Of a stretch of DNA of 32,373 nt, positions 8,324-17,162 are shown piece by piece. The stretch lies in NCBI GenBank assembly GCA_002345575.1, contig DDVX01000010.1, forward strand, positions 19,384 through 51,756. Reading direction: 5' to 3'. The notes beneath the pieces were generated by a model. That model was not told the origin of the DNA and ran no database searches. It saw only the letters and a program-made list of their open reading frames with translations. Positions within the stretch are counted from its first letter, which is position 1; each line of letters begins with the position of its first letter. Position numbers and translations under genes: made by a program. Source of the DNA: Stutzerimonas stutzeri. GTDB taxonomy: Bacteria; Pseudomonadota; Gammaproteobacteria; Pseudomonadales; Pseudomonadaceae.

Positions 8324-11300
8324 ATGTTCGTGAAAAAGATTTTGGTATTCAGCTTTTTTCCTGCGTTCGTTCCCTGTACCAGCGGTGGCGAAGCCCGTCT
8401 GTTCAATTTTTATCGCTCATTGAGTCGTTATCATGATGTGGTCCTCCTGTCGTCCGGCCACAAGGGAGTCGGCGAGGAGCGGATTGCACACGGCGCGAGC
8501 TTTCTGGAGCGCCGTATTCCGAAAGATGACGGTTTCGCTCAGGCCTGGGCGCAATTGCAGCCCTATGCCGGCGAGGCGGATATGTCGGGACCCTGTCTGG
8601 CGCAGGCGGCCTCATCGGTCTCGCCGCTGCACAAGGCCTATCTGGAGGAGTACGCCGACGCGGATGTGATCATCCATGACTCACCGTTCACGGTTGATTA
8701 CGATCTATTCGCCGGGGTGGATGACAAGGTTCGGGTCTATAACGCCTATAACTGTGAAACCGATCTGTATCGTGCGCTGCATCCGGATGCCCGGTCGGCG
8801 CCGGTACATGAGCGGGTGGAGCGCGCAGAGCGCCGCCTGCTGGAGGTGGCGCATTGCGTGCTGTATTGCAACGATGCCGATCTGGATGCATTCAGGCGTG
8901 TGGCACCTGGGGCATCTTTTGACACGTTGTTCGTACCCAATGGCGTACTGGCCCAGGCGGCCCCGCCGCGCGCGCGCGCAGGGGATGCGCCAAATGTGCC
9001 TCGGGCTGTGTTCATGGGTAGTGCCCATGCTCCGAACGTGGAGGCTGCGCTATTTGTGGCGCAGACGCTGGCGCCAGCCCTTCCGGATATGGCCTTCGAC
9101 ATTCTCGGCAGCTGCTTGCCTGAGGGAACCTATGCAGACAATGTTGTCCGTCACGGCCTGGTTTCCACGCAGCGCAAGGCCGAACTGCTGGCGGGTGCCG
9201 ATATAGCGTTGAATCCGATGATGTCCGGTAGTGGCTCGAACGTTAAGGTGTTCGATTATTTCAGCCATGGGCTGCCGGTATTGTCGACGCCGACCGGCAT
9301 GCGCGGTGTTGAGGTCGTGGACGGTGAGCACTGCCTGCTCGCCGCAACTGAGAAATTCGCCGAGCTGCTGGGGCAATGGCGCGAGCAGCCCACGCAGTGG
9401 CAGCGCATTGGCGAGGCCGGCCTGGCGCTGGCCCGCCAGCGCTACACCTGGGATAGCATCACGCGCCCGGCCGCAGAATACTGCGAACAGGCCTGTGAGC
9501 GTGTCGCCAATGAGGCGCTTGGCGTCGTGCTGGTGCTGAACGATTACAACTCGTTCACTTCCATTGGTGGCGGGGCGACACGTACCAGAGGACTCTATGC
9601 TGCGGTGGCGCAATGGACGCCAGTCGTATTCATCTGTTTTTCAAGCGGCGATACATTGAGTATCGAGACGTTTGGATCTTCCATCACTGTCCTGTCGATA
9701 CCGCGCACACCTGAGCATCAGGCCGAGCTGATGCGACAGAATGCGCTGTCACCCGTTGCTGTAGATGATGTAGTGGCAGGACAGCAGGCATCTAAGAATG
9801 CCCTGTTGCTGGCTATTTATTCGGCCATCAAGCCCCGCGCGCGAGTAATCGTTGCGGAACACCCTTATATGGCCGGAGTTCCTGCGCTGTACGGCGATCG
9901 ATTCGTCTATTCGTCACAGAACAATGAAGCTCTGCTGAAAGCCCGGCTGTTCGAGCCGCACGGGGTGCTGCGGCCATTGATTTCGATGGTTCGGCAAATG
10001 GAGCAGCGTGCGGTGGAGCAGGCGGCTGCGGTCATTGCGGTCTCCGAGGAAGACGCTGCTTCCCTTTCCATGGGCGTTAGGACTGCCGGGCCATTGGTGG
10101 TGGTGCGCAATGGCGCCGAAAATCCGGCAGTGCCAACCCAGGCAGAGCTGCAGGAAATTCAGCAGCTAATCCAGCCTCGTTCTGCGGTGTTTCTGGGGTC
10201 GGCCCATCCGCCGAATGCCGAGGCGGCTCGTTTTATCATCCAGCGCCTGGCTGCGCAGTGCCCGGATGTCCAGTTCCATCTGATCGGTTCGGTCTGCGGC
10301 TCGGTCGGCGAGAGCTCGCGCGGCAACGTCAGGTTGTGGGGCGTGCTTGATGAGCAGCGCAAGGCAGCGGTAATGCAGTCATGCACGCTGGCGCTGAATC
10401 CAATGTCGTCCGGTAGCGGCTCGAATGTGAAACTGGCCGATTTCTTCGCCAATGGGTTGTTTACTATTACCACTGAGTTTGGACAACGTGGCTATCCGAC
10501 GGCTATCCAGCCTCATGTAGTCGTCGCTGAGCTTGAAGACTTTGCCACTGCGTTGCGCACCGTGCTGGTGCGCCTAGAGCGTGAGGGGAGTGAGGGGAGT
10601 GAGGGCAGGCGCGAGCGGCGCAGGCTGTTCGACGAGTGTTTGTCGATGCGGGCGCTGGGTGAGGAATATGCACGCTTTCTCCAGGCGCTTGAGTTGCCGC
10701 GCAAGCGTGTCCTGTTCGTCACTTACCGATATACGGCTCCCGCGCTGGGGGGGGCTGAGGTGATGTGCGAGCAGTTATTGCGCGCACTGGATGGGAGTGG
10801 CTGCTTCGAGGTGGATGTGGCCGCTACGGCGGTCAGCTCGATGACTAATGTCGGGCGCTTCTCGGAGGAGTATGGCTTCGACGAAGCTACGCAGGCTTTT
10901 ATCGGGCTGCAGCACACCCGCTTTGCCCGTTTCGACGTCGGAGGGAGCGCCGATGACGGGCTGGCACGGGCATGGCGGCTTCAAAGTGCATTCGAGCGCT
11001 GTGTCTATGAATCCGTAGCGGCGCAATGCACGCAGAGCGCGCTGGCCTGGGGCTGGAGCGCAGTCGAGGATTGTGGCGAGCATGTGACACGATGGGCCTT
11101 CACTTCGGCGGGCCTGCATTTGGACAGTGCCGCTGAGGTCTGTATTGAGGGCGATGCGCCAACAGCAACCGCATTGCTGATACAGGATGCTGGCGGTCGG
11201 CTGTTGTTCAACGAGCAGGTCTCGGGAAGATTTAGCATTCGCTTCGATGCGCCTGCTGGCCTGGTCGAGCTGTTTTCCTCGGCTGCTGAGATCTTCGCCG

Positions 11301-12349
11301 ATCCCAGATCGCTCGCTTTTATCGTCCGTGTGGTGTCGGTCGATGGCTCTGCTCTCGACCTGGCGCTCTCACCGATTTGCCATACAGCTGGCAAGCGAGC
11401 TGACGACGGCTTCGATATTCTCGATGATGCCGCTCGGCTTACCCGCCATGCAGCGGGCTTGCGGCTTACCGATCTTCGCGGGCCCTGGTCTGCAGGGCTA
11501 GAAGGGTTTCTCGCGGAAAATGTGGGAAACTATGATCTGGTCATCACTCATAACAGCGTTTTCCGCCCCGCTATTGCTGCAATTGAGCATGCGCGTCGCT
11601 GCTCCGTGCCCAGTATTCTGATCCCACATGCTCATCTTGACGATGACTACTATCACTTCCCGGACGTAACTGAATGCGCGCTGGATGCAAGCCTAGTTAT
11701 GGCGGCTCCTCGTGCGGCTTGTCAGTTCTTTGAGCGCAAAGGTTGCCGCGTAGAGTACCTGCCGGCAGGTATTGATCCTGAAGAATCATTCACGGAGGCG
11801 GATAAACAGGCGTTTCAGAGACTGTATCCGAGTGATGAGCCGTTCGTTTTGGTATTGGGGCGCAAGGCCGGCGCGAAGGGTTATCAGAAAATCATCGACG
11901 CTGTCGGGCAACTTCAGCCAGAGGCTAGGCTCAATGTGGTTCTGATTGGCCCTGACGATGATGGGCTGCCGGTGGAGGCCCCCTGCGCCAGCTACCTTGG
12001 ACGCCAGCCGAGAGATGTGGTACGTGGTGCGCTGCTGTCTTGCGTGGCGTTGGTCAATATGAGCGACAGCGAGAGCTTTGGCATAGTACTGCTTGAGGCC
12101 TGGATGGCCGGCAAGCCAGTCATAGCCAATGATGAATGCGCGGCGTTCCACGATATGGCTATCGATGGCGTCAATGCTTTGCTCGTTGATGCTTCCGGGC
12201 TTAAGCCTGCCCTGCTCAGGCTGCTTCAGGAGCCTGAATTAGGAGTGCAGCTGGCCTCCGAGGGAGTGAAGCAGCTGCAGCATTATCATTGGAACGAAGT
12301 CGGTCGTCAGTTCACCGCAGCCTGTAAGGCACTGGTCGGTCAGGCATAG
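8324..12349 (+). CDS. Giant three-domain GT4 glycosyltransferase
   Basis: About 1341 residues. A TTG three bases upstream is an alternative start; AAGG at 8316-8319 favours the ATG. Three GT-B units are visible. Unit 1 (1-395) starts ILVFSFFPAF and contains GSAHAPN (about 232) and NPMMSGSGSNVKVFDYFSHG. Unit 2 (about 400-780) repeats these as GSAHPPN (about 626) and NPMSSGSGSNVKLADFFANG. The two look like a tandem duplication with a period near 394 residues. Unit 3 (from about 795) starts RVLFVTYRYTAPALGGAE and ends with SDSESFGIVLLEAWMAGKPV, a canonical GT4 C-terminus. It carries an extra beta-rich stretch of roughly 120 residues (about 905-1025) inside its first half. The last gene of the plus-strand Wzm/Wzt module, it probably polymerises or decorates the chain. 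Confidence 0.82.
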   Translation: MFVKKILVFSFFPAFVPCTSGGEARLFNFYRSLSRYHDVVLLSSGHKGVGEERIAHGASFLERRIPKDDGFAQAWAQLQPYAGEADMSGPCLAQAASSVSPLHKAYLEEYADADVIIHDSPFTVDYDLFAGVDDKVRVYNAYNCETDLYRALHPDARSAPVHERVERAERRLLEVAHCVLYCNDADLDAFRRVAPGASFDTLFVPNGVLAQAAPPRARAGDAPNVPRAVFMGSAHAPNVEAALFVAQTLAPALPDMAFDILGSCLPEGTYADNVVRHGLVSTQRKAELLAGADIALNPMMSGSGSNVKVFDYFSHGLPVLSTPTGMRGVEVVDGEHCLLAATEKFAELLGQWREQPTQWQRIGEAGLALARQRYTWDSITRPAAEYCEQACERVANEALGVVLVLNDYNSFTSIGGGATRTRGLYAAVAQWTPVVFICFSSGDTLSIETFGSSITVLSIPRTPEHQAELMRQNALSPVAVDDVVAGQQASKNALLLAIYSAIKPRARVIVAEHPYMAGVPALYGDRFVYSSQNNEALLKARLFEPHGVLRPLISMVRQMEQRAVEQAAAVIAVSEEDAASLSMGVRTAGPLVVVRNGAENPAVPTQAELQEIQQLIQPRSAVFLGSAHPPNAEAARFIIQRLAAQCPDVQFHLIGSVCGSVGESSRGNVRLWGVLDEQRKAAVMQSCTLALNPMSSGSGSNVKLADFFANGLFTITTEFGQRGYPTAIQPHVVVAELEDFATALRTVLVRLEREGSEGSEGRRERRRLFDECLSMRALGEEYARFLQALELPRKRVLFVTYRYTAPALGGAEVMCEQLLRALDGSGCFEVDVAATAVSSMTNVGRFSEEYGFDEATQAFIGLQHTRFARFDVGGSADDGLARAWRLQSAFERCVYESVAAQCTQSALAWGWSAVEDCGEHVTRWAFTSAGLHLDSAAEVCIEGDAPTATALLIQDAGGRLLFNEQVSGRFSIRFDAPAGLVELFSSAAEIFADPRSLAFIVRVVSVDGSALDLALSPICHTAGKRADDGFDILDDAARLTRHAAGLRLTDLRGPWSAGLEGFLAENVGNYDLVITHNSVFRPAIAAIEHARRCSVPSILIPHAHLDDDYYHFPDVTECALDASLVMAAPRAACQFFERKGCRVEYLPAGIDPEESFTEADKQAFQRLYPSDEPFVLVLGRKAGAKGYQKIIDAVGQLQPEARLNVVLIGPDDDGLPVEAPCASYLGRQPRDVVRGALLSCVALVNMSDSESFGIVLLEAWMAGKPVIANDECAAFHDMAIDGVNALLVDASGLKPALLRLLQEPELGVQLASEGVKQLQHYHWNEVGRQFTAACKALVGQA

Positions 12350-12359
12350 CGTCGGAGTC

Positions 12360-12388
12360 AGCCGGAAGCGCTTGGGCGGCTTCCGGCT
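12360..12388. terminator. Hairpin between convergent operons, probable bidirectional terminator
   Basis: AGCCGGAAGC (12360-12369) and GCTTCCGGCT (12379-12388) are perfectly complementary over 10 bp with a 9-base spacer, followed by TCTATT on the plus strand. It sits in the 40-bp gap between the stops of two convergent genes. The T-run is weak, so efficiency is uncertain. Confidence 0.65.
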
Positions 12389-12389
12389 T

Positions 12390-14363
12390 CTATTGCGGGC
12401 TGCCACATTGCAGGCCGAAACTCTGAAGAGCTATTCCCAGTTGACGCTGATCGGATGGGTTGGGCTGACGAGCATCGGGCAGTCCGAGTGTCACTTGAAG
12501 CGGTGCGAGCCAGTCCAGGCCTTCCAAGCTTAACGGTGTGCTTATTTCAAACTGTCCGTTCGCCGTGTGAAAGCTGCCTACATGTCCGGAAACTCGTACT
12601 GTCACGCGATGCTCTTCAATGGTGAAGCCTGTTAATACTGCGACAGGCTTTTCGCAATGAGTGATGGCATCCTTGGTGACTCTGAATTCCAGAGTCGCCT
12701 CTTTGCCATCAGTCCAACGGTGTGTCTGCTCAGGGTATGACCAGCCGGAAACGAATGTCAGGCCCTCGCTGCGAAAATCATGGCGCTTGCCCGGCTCCAG
12801 GCGTGGTAGCTGCTCTGCGCTGATGTAGCTGCATAATTTAGGGGTCAGGCTCATGTTCGTCTGGATATCCCGGCAGACAAACAGGCGTGTTCCAAACATC
12901 TCGTTCAGTTTGGGACTGAGCGTTCTAAAGTCCGTTGCTGTGTACTGGATGATATATAGAGGCTTCTTAGCGTCTAAGGGCAGCGGCTCGGGATCTATGG
13001 GGCTGCCCTGTCGATCAGATTCGTACCAGGGCTGCGAAAATAGATTGGCGAAATCAATATCAAGCGAGTGCAGCTCGGGTGCGAGAAAGGAGGTGCGATG
13101 TTCGGCGAAAAATACGTTTGCATCTTCGGCCAAGTGTTCGCTTATGTCGGTCTGGATGAATTCACTGCTCCAAGGGCGTCTCCCCCAGTTTGGATAAACA
13201 GTCGTTGTGTAGAGAAATATACAAACTATAACTAGGGCTGCCGCTGGAATCACGAGTGACTTCCTCGGCAGAATTTTACTAAGGCCGATAATAAAGATGA
13301 TGCCGCTGAGCAATTCCAGCACTACCAGATATCGATAGATCCTGAAGAGTAATATCCATAGTAGCCAAGATATAAAAAAGAACAGGATTAAAAATAGTTC
13401 TTTACGAGTCGCCTTTTGTTTGTGCAGAAGAAGTCCGATACAGAAGCTGGTGAGCCCTAGATAAGCCAAGAGCAAGCGGCCGTCGCGTACCGTATCCACT
13501 TCAGAGTAAGTGCCATTGCTCAGCCAGTAAAAGGGAAGAGCCAGGTAATGTGGGAGTTCTGAGAGCCGAAACTCGCCGAAGGAAACCCATTGGGCGGGAT
13601 AAAGCGGTGACTGGAATATATTGTTTGCCAGCGGAAATAATGGATTGCCAGTAATTTCCCAGCGCAGCAACATGAATAGTCCGTCGCCCACCAGTATCCC
13701 GATCCCTGCACAAAGTCCAGCGAGAAACCATCCTCTTATATTTGAAAGGTTGATGATGAAAAGGCTAAGCAGCAGACTGGCCATGAATGGTGCTGCAGTT
13801 AGTTTTAAACCTGTTGAAAGGCCGGCAAGCAGGCCGGCAAGAAGCAGAAGGCGCAGCCGCTTTTCATCGAGATAGCGCAATACAAGAAGCAGTGCCGGAG
13901 TGAAGATCAAGGCGATGAGGTGTTCGTTTGTAAAGGAGCCGTAGAGCGATATTGTCATGGCGCCGGTAGCACCTGCGCCTACTGCAGCAAAAATCAGAAG
14001 CTGGCGACTAGGGGTTTCCCGGTCGAATATTTTTTTCGAAATTTCAAGTATTACTACGAGCAATAGCGCAAAGGCAATCGCGTGAAATAGGGCGCCTGCC
14101 CAAGGGTGTAGTTCGAATAGCCGATAGTTGAGTATGTCTAATATAGGGTTGAAGTAGGTGTGGTATTGTGCCACTGCGCCGTAATTGTATGATGAGAAAG
14201 TAGATGCTGCCCAGCCTATATAAATATGATAATTGGCGGTGTCAAAAAAAGCATCCATGCCAAGGCGGCAGTGCAAAAATATGGCATAAATCAGAGCTGC
14301 TACCGTAAAGGCAAAAAAGCGTTTTTTCCCTGAAAATTTATTGTAGAAACTATTGTTAATCAT
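12390..14363 (-). CDS. Polytopic membrane protein, probable GT-C type glycosyltransferase
   Basis: 657 residues. About ten to eleven hydrophobic segments occupy residues 15-410, for example FFAFTVAALIYAIFLHC, LIALIFTPALLLVLRYL and YLVVLELLSGIIFIIGLSKI. A soluble, probably periplasmic C-terminal part of about 240 residues follows. The loop after the first helix has an acidic pair and aromatic residues (GMDAFFDTANYHIY), the position where GT-C enzymes hold catalytic acids. Such proteins transfer a sugar from undecaprenyl phosphate to a glycan in the periplasm. The start lies within the end of the preceding DPM1-like GT2 gene, and a flippase-like gene is two genes upstream, which supports that reading. 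I do not recognise a named family. Local GC is low (20 of 60 bases in 13321-13380). Confidence 0.6.
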   Translation of the reverse strand: MINNSFYNKFSGKKRFFAFTVAALIYAIFLHCRLGMDAFFDTANYHIYIGWAASTFSSYNYGAVAQYHTYFNPILDILNYRLFELHPWAGALFHAIAFALLLVVILEISKKIFDRETPSRQLLIFAAVGAGATGAMTISLYGSFTNEHLIALIFTPALLLVLRYLDEKRLRLLLLAGLLAGLSTGLKLTAAPFMASLLLSLFIINLSNIRGWFLAGLCAGIGILVGDGLFMLLRWEITGNPLFPLANNIFQSPLYPAQWVSFGEFRLSELPHYLALPFYWLSNGTYSEVDTVRDGRLLLAYLGLTSFCIGLLLHKQKATRKELFLILFFFISWLLWILLFRIYRYLVVLELLSGIIFIIGLSKILPRKSLVIPAAALVIVCIFLYTTTVYPNWGRRPWSSEFIQTDISEHLAEDANVFFAEHRTSFLAPELHSLDIDFANLFSQPWYESDRQGSPIDPEPLPLDAKKPLYIIQYTATDFRTLSPKLNEMFGTRLFVCRDIQTNMSLTPKLCSYISAEQLPRLEPGKRHDFRSEGLTFVSGWSYPEQTHRWTDGKEATLEFRVTKDAITHCEKPVAVLTGFTIEEHRVTVRVSGHVGSFHTANGQFEISTPLSLEGLDWLAPLQVTLGLPDARQPNPSDQRQLGIALQSFGLQCGSPQ

Positions 14364-15177
14364 GCTTATTTTTCGGGTTGTAGTGTCCGAAGCAGGCCTT
14401 GAGCAATGTTTGGAAAACCTTTGTATTACCTTTTATGAAGCTGATTTTTGTAGGGGGCTTGCCTGGGGGATAGCTTCTTGTCGTGGGAAGCTCAAGGCAC
14501 TTGTAACCGAGACGAGGAATACGATAGGAAAGATAGGCAAGTAACTCATAGTCAGCGAATATGTTACGGAACGGCGCTACGTTGGGATCGAGCAGGATTC
14601 TTCTACTATATCCACGAAACCCCTGTGTAGTGTCTGTCCATCTATATCCTGAAAATAGAGCAAGAAGTGGCGCGTGCAGAAAACGAATTGCGATATGCCG
14701 GGCGAGAGGTGTATTTATGGCCAGCCCTCCAGGTATGAAGCGCGAACCCTGCACGAAGTCTGTGCCCTGCTCGAGAGCGGCAATGAAGCTTGGAATGGCA
14801 GATGGGTCATCCTTGTCGTTGCCATCAATCGTGACAATGCCCTCATAACCACTTTCTACGGCAAAGGCATAGGCGCAGCGAAGCTGAGCACTGAGTTTTC
14901 CAGGACCGGTTTTGGTCAATAAGGCAGTAACACCTCGTTGTTTGAGGTAGTCTGCATCGAGCGATCCATCAGTGCTACCGCCATCAACAATTATAATGTC
15001 GGCAATTAAAGGAATCCGAGCGTTTTCCAGTTTTCCCAGAAGACGTCTGATCCTATCTCCCTCATTGATGACGGGAATGACTACACACCAAGGCTTGGCG
15101 CGCTCTGTCCATATGGTTTTTTCAAATGCTGGGATTTGCCACTGGCTCCGTGGAACCGCTTCAAAACTCATGCTCAT
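14356..15177 (-). CDS. Glycosyltransferase family 2, DPM1/ArnC-like
   Basis: 273 residues. A GT-A fold GT2 enzyme with VVIPVINEG (32-40), VDGGSTDGS (64-72) and the acidic metal-binding segment IDGNDKDDPS (117-126). The VQGSRF...TDTTQGFRGYSR region resembles dolichyl- or polyprenyl-phosphate sugar synthases. Unlike GtrB or ArnC it has no C-terminal membrane helices, so it may act as a soluble or peripheral enzyme. The gene overlaps the start of the GT-C-like gene by 8 bases and begins 3 bases after the stop of the small flippase-like gene. Transfer of a sugar to undecaprenyl phosphate is the likely job; the sugar is unknown. Confidence 0.78.
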   Translation of the reverse strand: MSMSFEAVPRSQWQIPAFEKTIWTERAKPWCVVIPVINEGDRIRRLLGKLENARIPLIADIIIVDGGSTDGSLDADYLKQRGVTALLTKTGPGKLSAQLRCAYAFAVESGYEGIVTIDGNDKDDPSAIPSFIAALEQGTDFVQGSRFIPGGLAINTPLARHIAIRFLHAPLLALFSGYRWTDTTQGFRGYSRRILLDPNVAPFRNIFADYELLAYLSYRIPRLGYKCLELPTTRSYPPGKPPTKISFIKGNTKVFQTLLKACFGHYNPKNKHD

Positions 15178-15180
15178 GAC

Positions 15181-15537
15181 CTAAGCTACGTTTGATGTTA
15201 GTAGGATGACCCCGAGGATGATTAGGATGATCCCCGCTCCGGTTGTCCAACTGAATGGCTCTTTGAATATTATAAGAGAGAAGATTGCGACAGTGGCGAT
15301 GGCGCCGGCAGTTAGAACAGGGTGAGCCACATTCAGCGGCAAGCGAGATAGTGCTGCGGTATATAAGAGAAAAGCAGAGCCGTACAGGAAAAGGCCTAAC
15401 CAGAAAGGCCAGTTTCTTAAAAGCTCCCATGGCTCAAGAGGTGAAGGAAGTCTTCTTGGAGGCGTTATAGCGAGCTTGATCAACACGCTGGCGGATGCGT
15501 TGGAAAGAATGCCGAGAACCAATATTAGCCACTTCAT
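15181..15537 (-). CDS. Small 4-TM EamA/SMR-type protein, possible lipid-linked sugar flippase subunit
   Basis: 118 residues with four hydrophobic helices (MKWLILVLGILSNASASVLI; FWLGLFLYGSAFLLYTAAL; AHPVLTAGAIATVAIFSLII; GAGIILIILGVILLTS). The size and pattern match the drug/metabolite transporter superfamily, including the ArnE/ArnF pair that moves undecaprenyl-P-aminoarabinose. Its position between a sugar isomerase gene and a polyprenyl-P-type GT2 suggests it flips a lipid-linked sugar across the inner membrane. The start overlaps the upstream stop (TAATG). A single subunit would need to dimerise. Confidence 0.72.
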   Translation of the reverse strand: MKWLILVLGILSNASASVLIKLAITPPRRLPSPLEPWELLRNWPFWLGLFLYGSAFLLYTAALSRLPLNVAHPVLTAGAIATVAIFSLIIFKEPFSWTTGAGIILIILGVILLTSNVA

Positions 15538-16370
15538 TAAATCTGACTCGGTTTGCTAGATGCATAATATTTTTGAGCGGTAATCAAGGCATCACGCAGA
15601 ATTGAGATTTTCTCGCCGTTTCCTTTAGTCAGCATTTCCACTGTAACGAAATGCTCCGGCAGATAACTTTTAATAGCCTCGGCCATCAGGTGGTGATCTG
15701 TTTTACCTTTGCCGAGCGGCACAAGTTCGGGTTCGCTAGCATGGATATGGGCTATGAGATCTGCCGCATGTGCAAGCAGTGTGGTTGGGTCTTCTCCGTT
15801 TATGCTCAGTGCGCCAGTATCAAGCTGCAATCTTATTGCAGGGTGCGCCACCGCTTTTACTACCGCCAATGTTTCATGAGCAGACGTCATGAAGTTGGCG
15901 CCGTAGCATACCGGATTTGGCTCAAGACATATCGTTACGCCACAATCGCTGGCAACGTGGCCTAGGCGTCGAAAGAAGATCGTACTGATATCTGCTGCTT
16001 CTGCGTCACTCAGGCCGCTGCGGTCTCTGTTTTTCGGTGACCCGAATGCAAGCCGGGTGGCACCTAGTTCACCGGCTATTCTACAGATGGCGGTCAAATG
16101 GTTCAGCATCCTGCCCTGTGTTTCTACTGAGCCAAACATGTTCAGCCCCACGGTACCGAATAACAGTGATTGCATACCCACGATCTGAATGCCTCGTTCC
16201 CCCCACCAGTCCCTGACTCGTTTTATTTCGTATGTCGAGGCGGTGTCCGGCACTGGAAAATATTTACCGGGCGCTATGTCGATTGCATTGATGCACAGGC
16301 TGTTCAACAGCTCGGCGACCGGTGTGTCATGCTCTCTGTCCCAAGCAATATTGGAAATAGATAATTTCAA
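15537..16370 (-). CDS. Sugar phosphate isomerase/epimerase-like TIM-barrel protein
   Basis: 277 residues of the xylose-isomerase-like or AP-endonuclease-2 TIM-barrel superfamily. Likely metal ligands are seen in CLEPNPVCYG (Glu), RLQLDTGAL (Asp), IAHIHASEPE (His) and VTVEMLTKG (Glu) in the expected order. The start is TTG at 16370, giving a protein beginning (M)KLSISN. AGGGGG lies just upstream and no in-frame ATG precedes the first beta strand. The start overlaps the preceding SDR stop (TTGA). It probably isomerises or epimerises a sugar intermediate for the lipid-linked donor made by this operon; the exact substrate cannot be told. Confidence 0.78.
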   Translation of the reverse strand: MKLSISNIAWDREHDTPVAELLNSLCINAIDIAPGKYFPVPDTASTYEIKRVRDWWGERGIQIVGMQSLLFGTVGLNMFGSVETQGRMLNHLTAICRIAGELGATRLAFGSPKNRDRSGLSDAEAADISTIFFRRLGHVASDCGVTICLEPNPVCYGANFMTSAHETLAVVKAVAHPAIRLQLDTGALSINGEDPTTLLAHAADLIAHIHASEPELVPLGKGKTDHHLMAEAIKSYLPEHFVTVEMLTKGNGEKISILRDALITAQKYYASSKPSQI

Positions 16371-17158
16371 ACGACCCCCTGCCTGGTTGAAGGCTGAAGT
16401 GGTTCTGATTGTGCGTATGCCCGAACTGCGATTATGACTTCCTGCTTGCTGTACTGATAGTGCCCTTCAACACCAAAATGTTGGGTGTGGAGGCTTCGCA
16501 TGTCGTATAGCGCCGGTTGCTGCGGGAGAATGTTTTCGAAATTTATTCCAAAACCCTGACTGGCGATTTCTCCTATAGTTAGTGGTTCGGAAGTCAAATG
16601 TACCAACCTGAGTCCGGCTTTTAGGGTGGCTTGTATGTCAGGCCACAAGTTAACCATGGGATAGAATTGAAAAGCGGACCGACTATCTATTTTGGAGCAG
16701 TCGTTATCGTTGAGTAGGTCGAAGATTGCATTCTTCCGCAGCCCTGGACCTACTAGGCCAGGTAGACGTATGATGATTGGGCTCTTGAAGTGATCAAGTA
16801 CGAAGGTTTCAAGTAGGCGCCGATGCAGTCCGTAGGGATGGAGGTCATCAATAGTAACTTCGCTATTTTCATCAACAGCCACAGGCTTATTGAATACATC
16901 GACGGTGCTGATCAGGATGAACCTGTTGCACACAACGGTCTTGAGATGGCTGATCAGGGTTTCTATAGTTTGCCGGTCATGCTCGGGCGATTTGTTGGCT
17001 TTCCACTTCTGGGCAGGGGCGCCAGCACATACCAAGGTGTCGAATTCTTGTTTAGCTATTTCATGAATGTTAGTGGATCGATATAGTTTGTCGAAAGTGG
17101 TCTGTCTTAGCAGAGTGCTTCCTACGAAGCCGCTGTAGCCAATCAATGCATTTTTCAT
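16367..17158 (-). CDS. NAD(P)-dependent epimerase/dehydratase-like SDR protein
   Basis: 263 residues from the ATG at 17158, which has AAGGTG upstream; a longer open frame reaches 17215 inside the previous gene. The Rossmann motif is GYSGFVG (7-13). ISTVDVF (83-89) corresponds to the catalytic Ser/Thr strand. The usual YxxxK is replaced by Y109-G-L-H-R113, so the lysine is absent or substituted by arginine. HDR and RLPGLVGPG resemble extended-SDR sugar nucleotide enzymes. The protein is shorter than usual for the extended class. It begins 4 bases after the FAD enzyme stop, so the two may form an oxidation-reduction pair. Function unassigned. Confidence 0.7.
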   Translation of the reverse strand: MKNALIGYSGFVGSTLLRQTTFDKLYRSTNIHEIAKQEFDTLVCAGAPAQKWKANKSPEHDRQTIETLISHLKTVVCNRFILISTVDVFNKPVAVDENSEVTIDDLHPYGLHRRLLETFVLDHFKSPIIIRLPGLVGPGLRKNAIFDLLNDNDCSKIDSRSAFQFYPMVNLWPDIQATLKAGLRLVHLTSEPLTIGEIASQGFGINFENILPQQPALYDMRSLHTQHFGVEGHYQYSKQEVIIAVRAYAQSEPLQPSTRQGVV

Positions 17159-17162
17159 TTGA

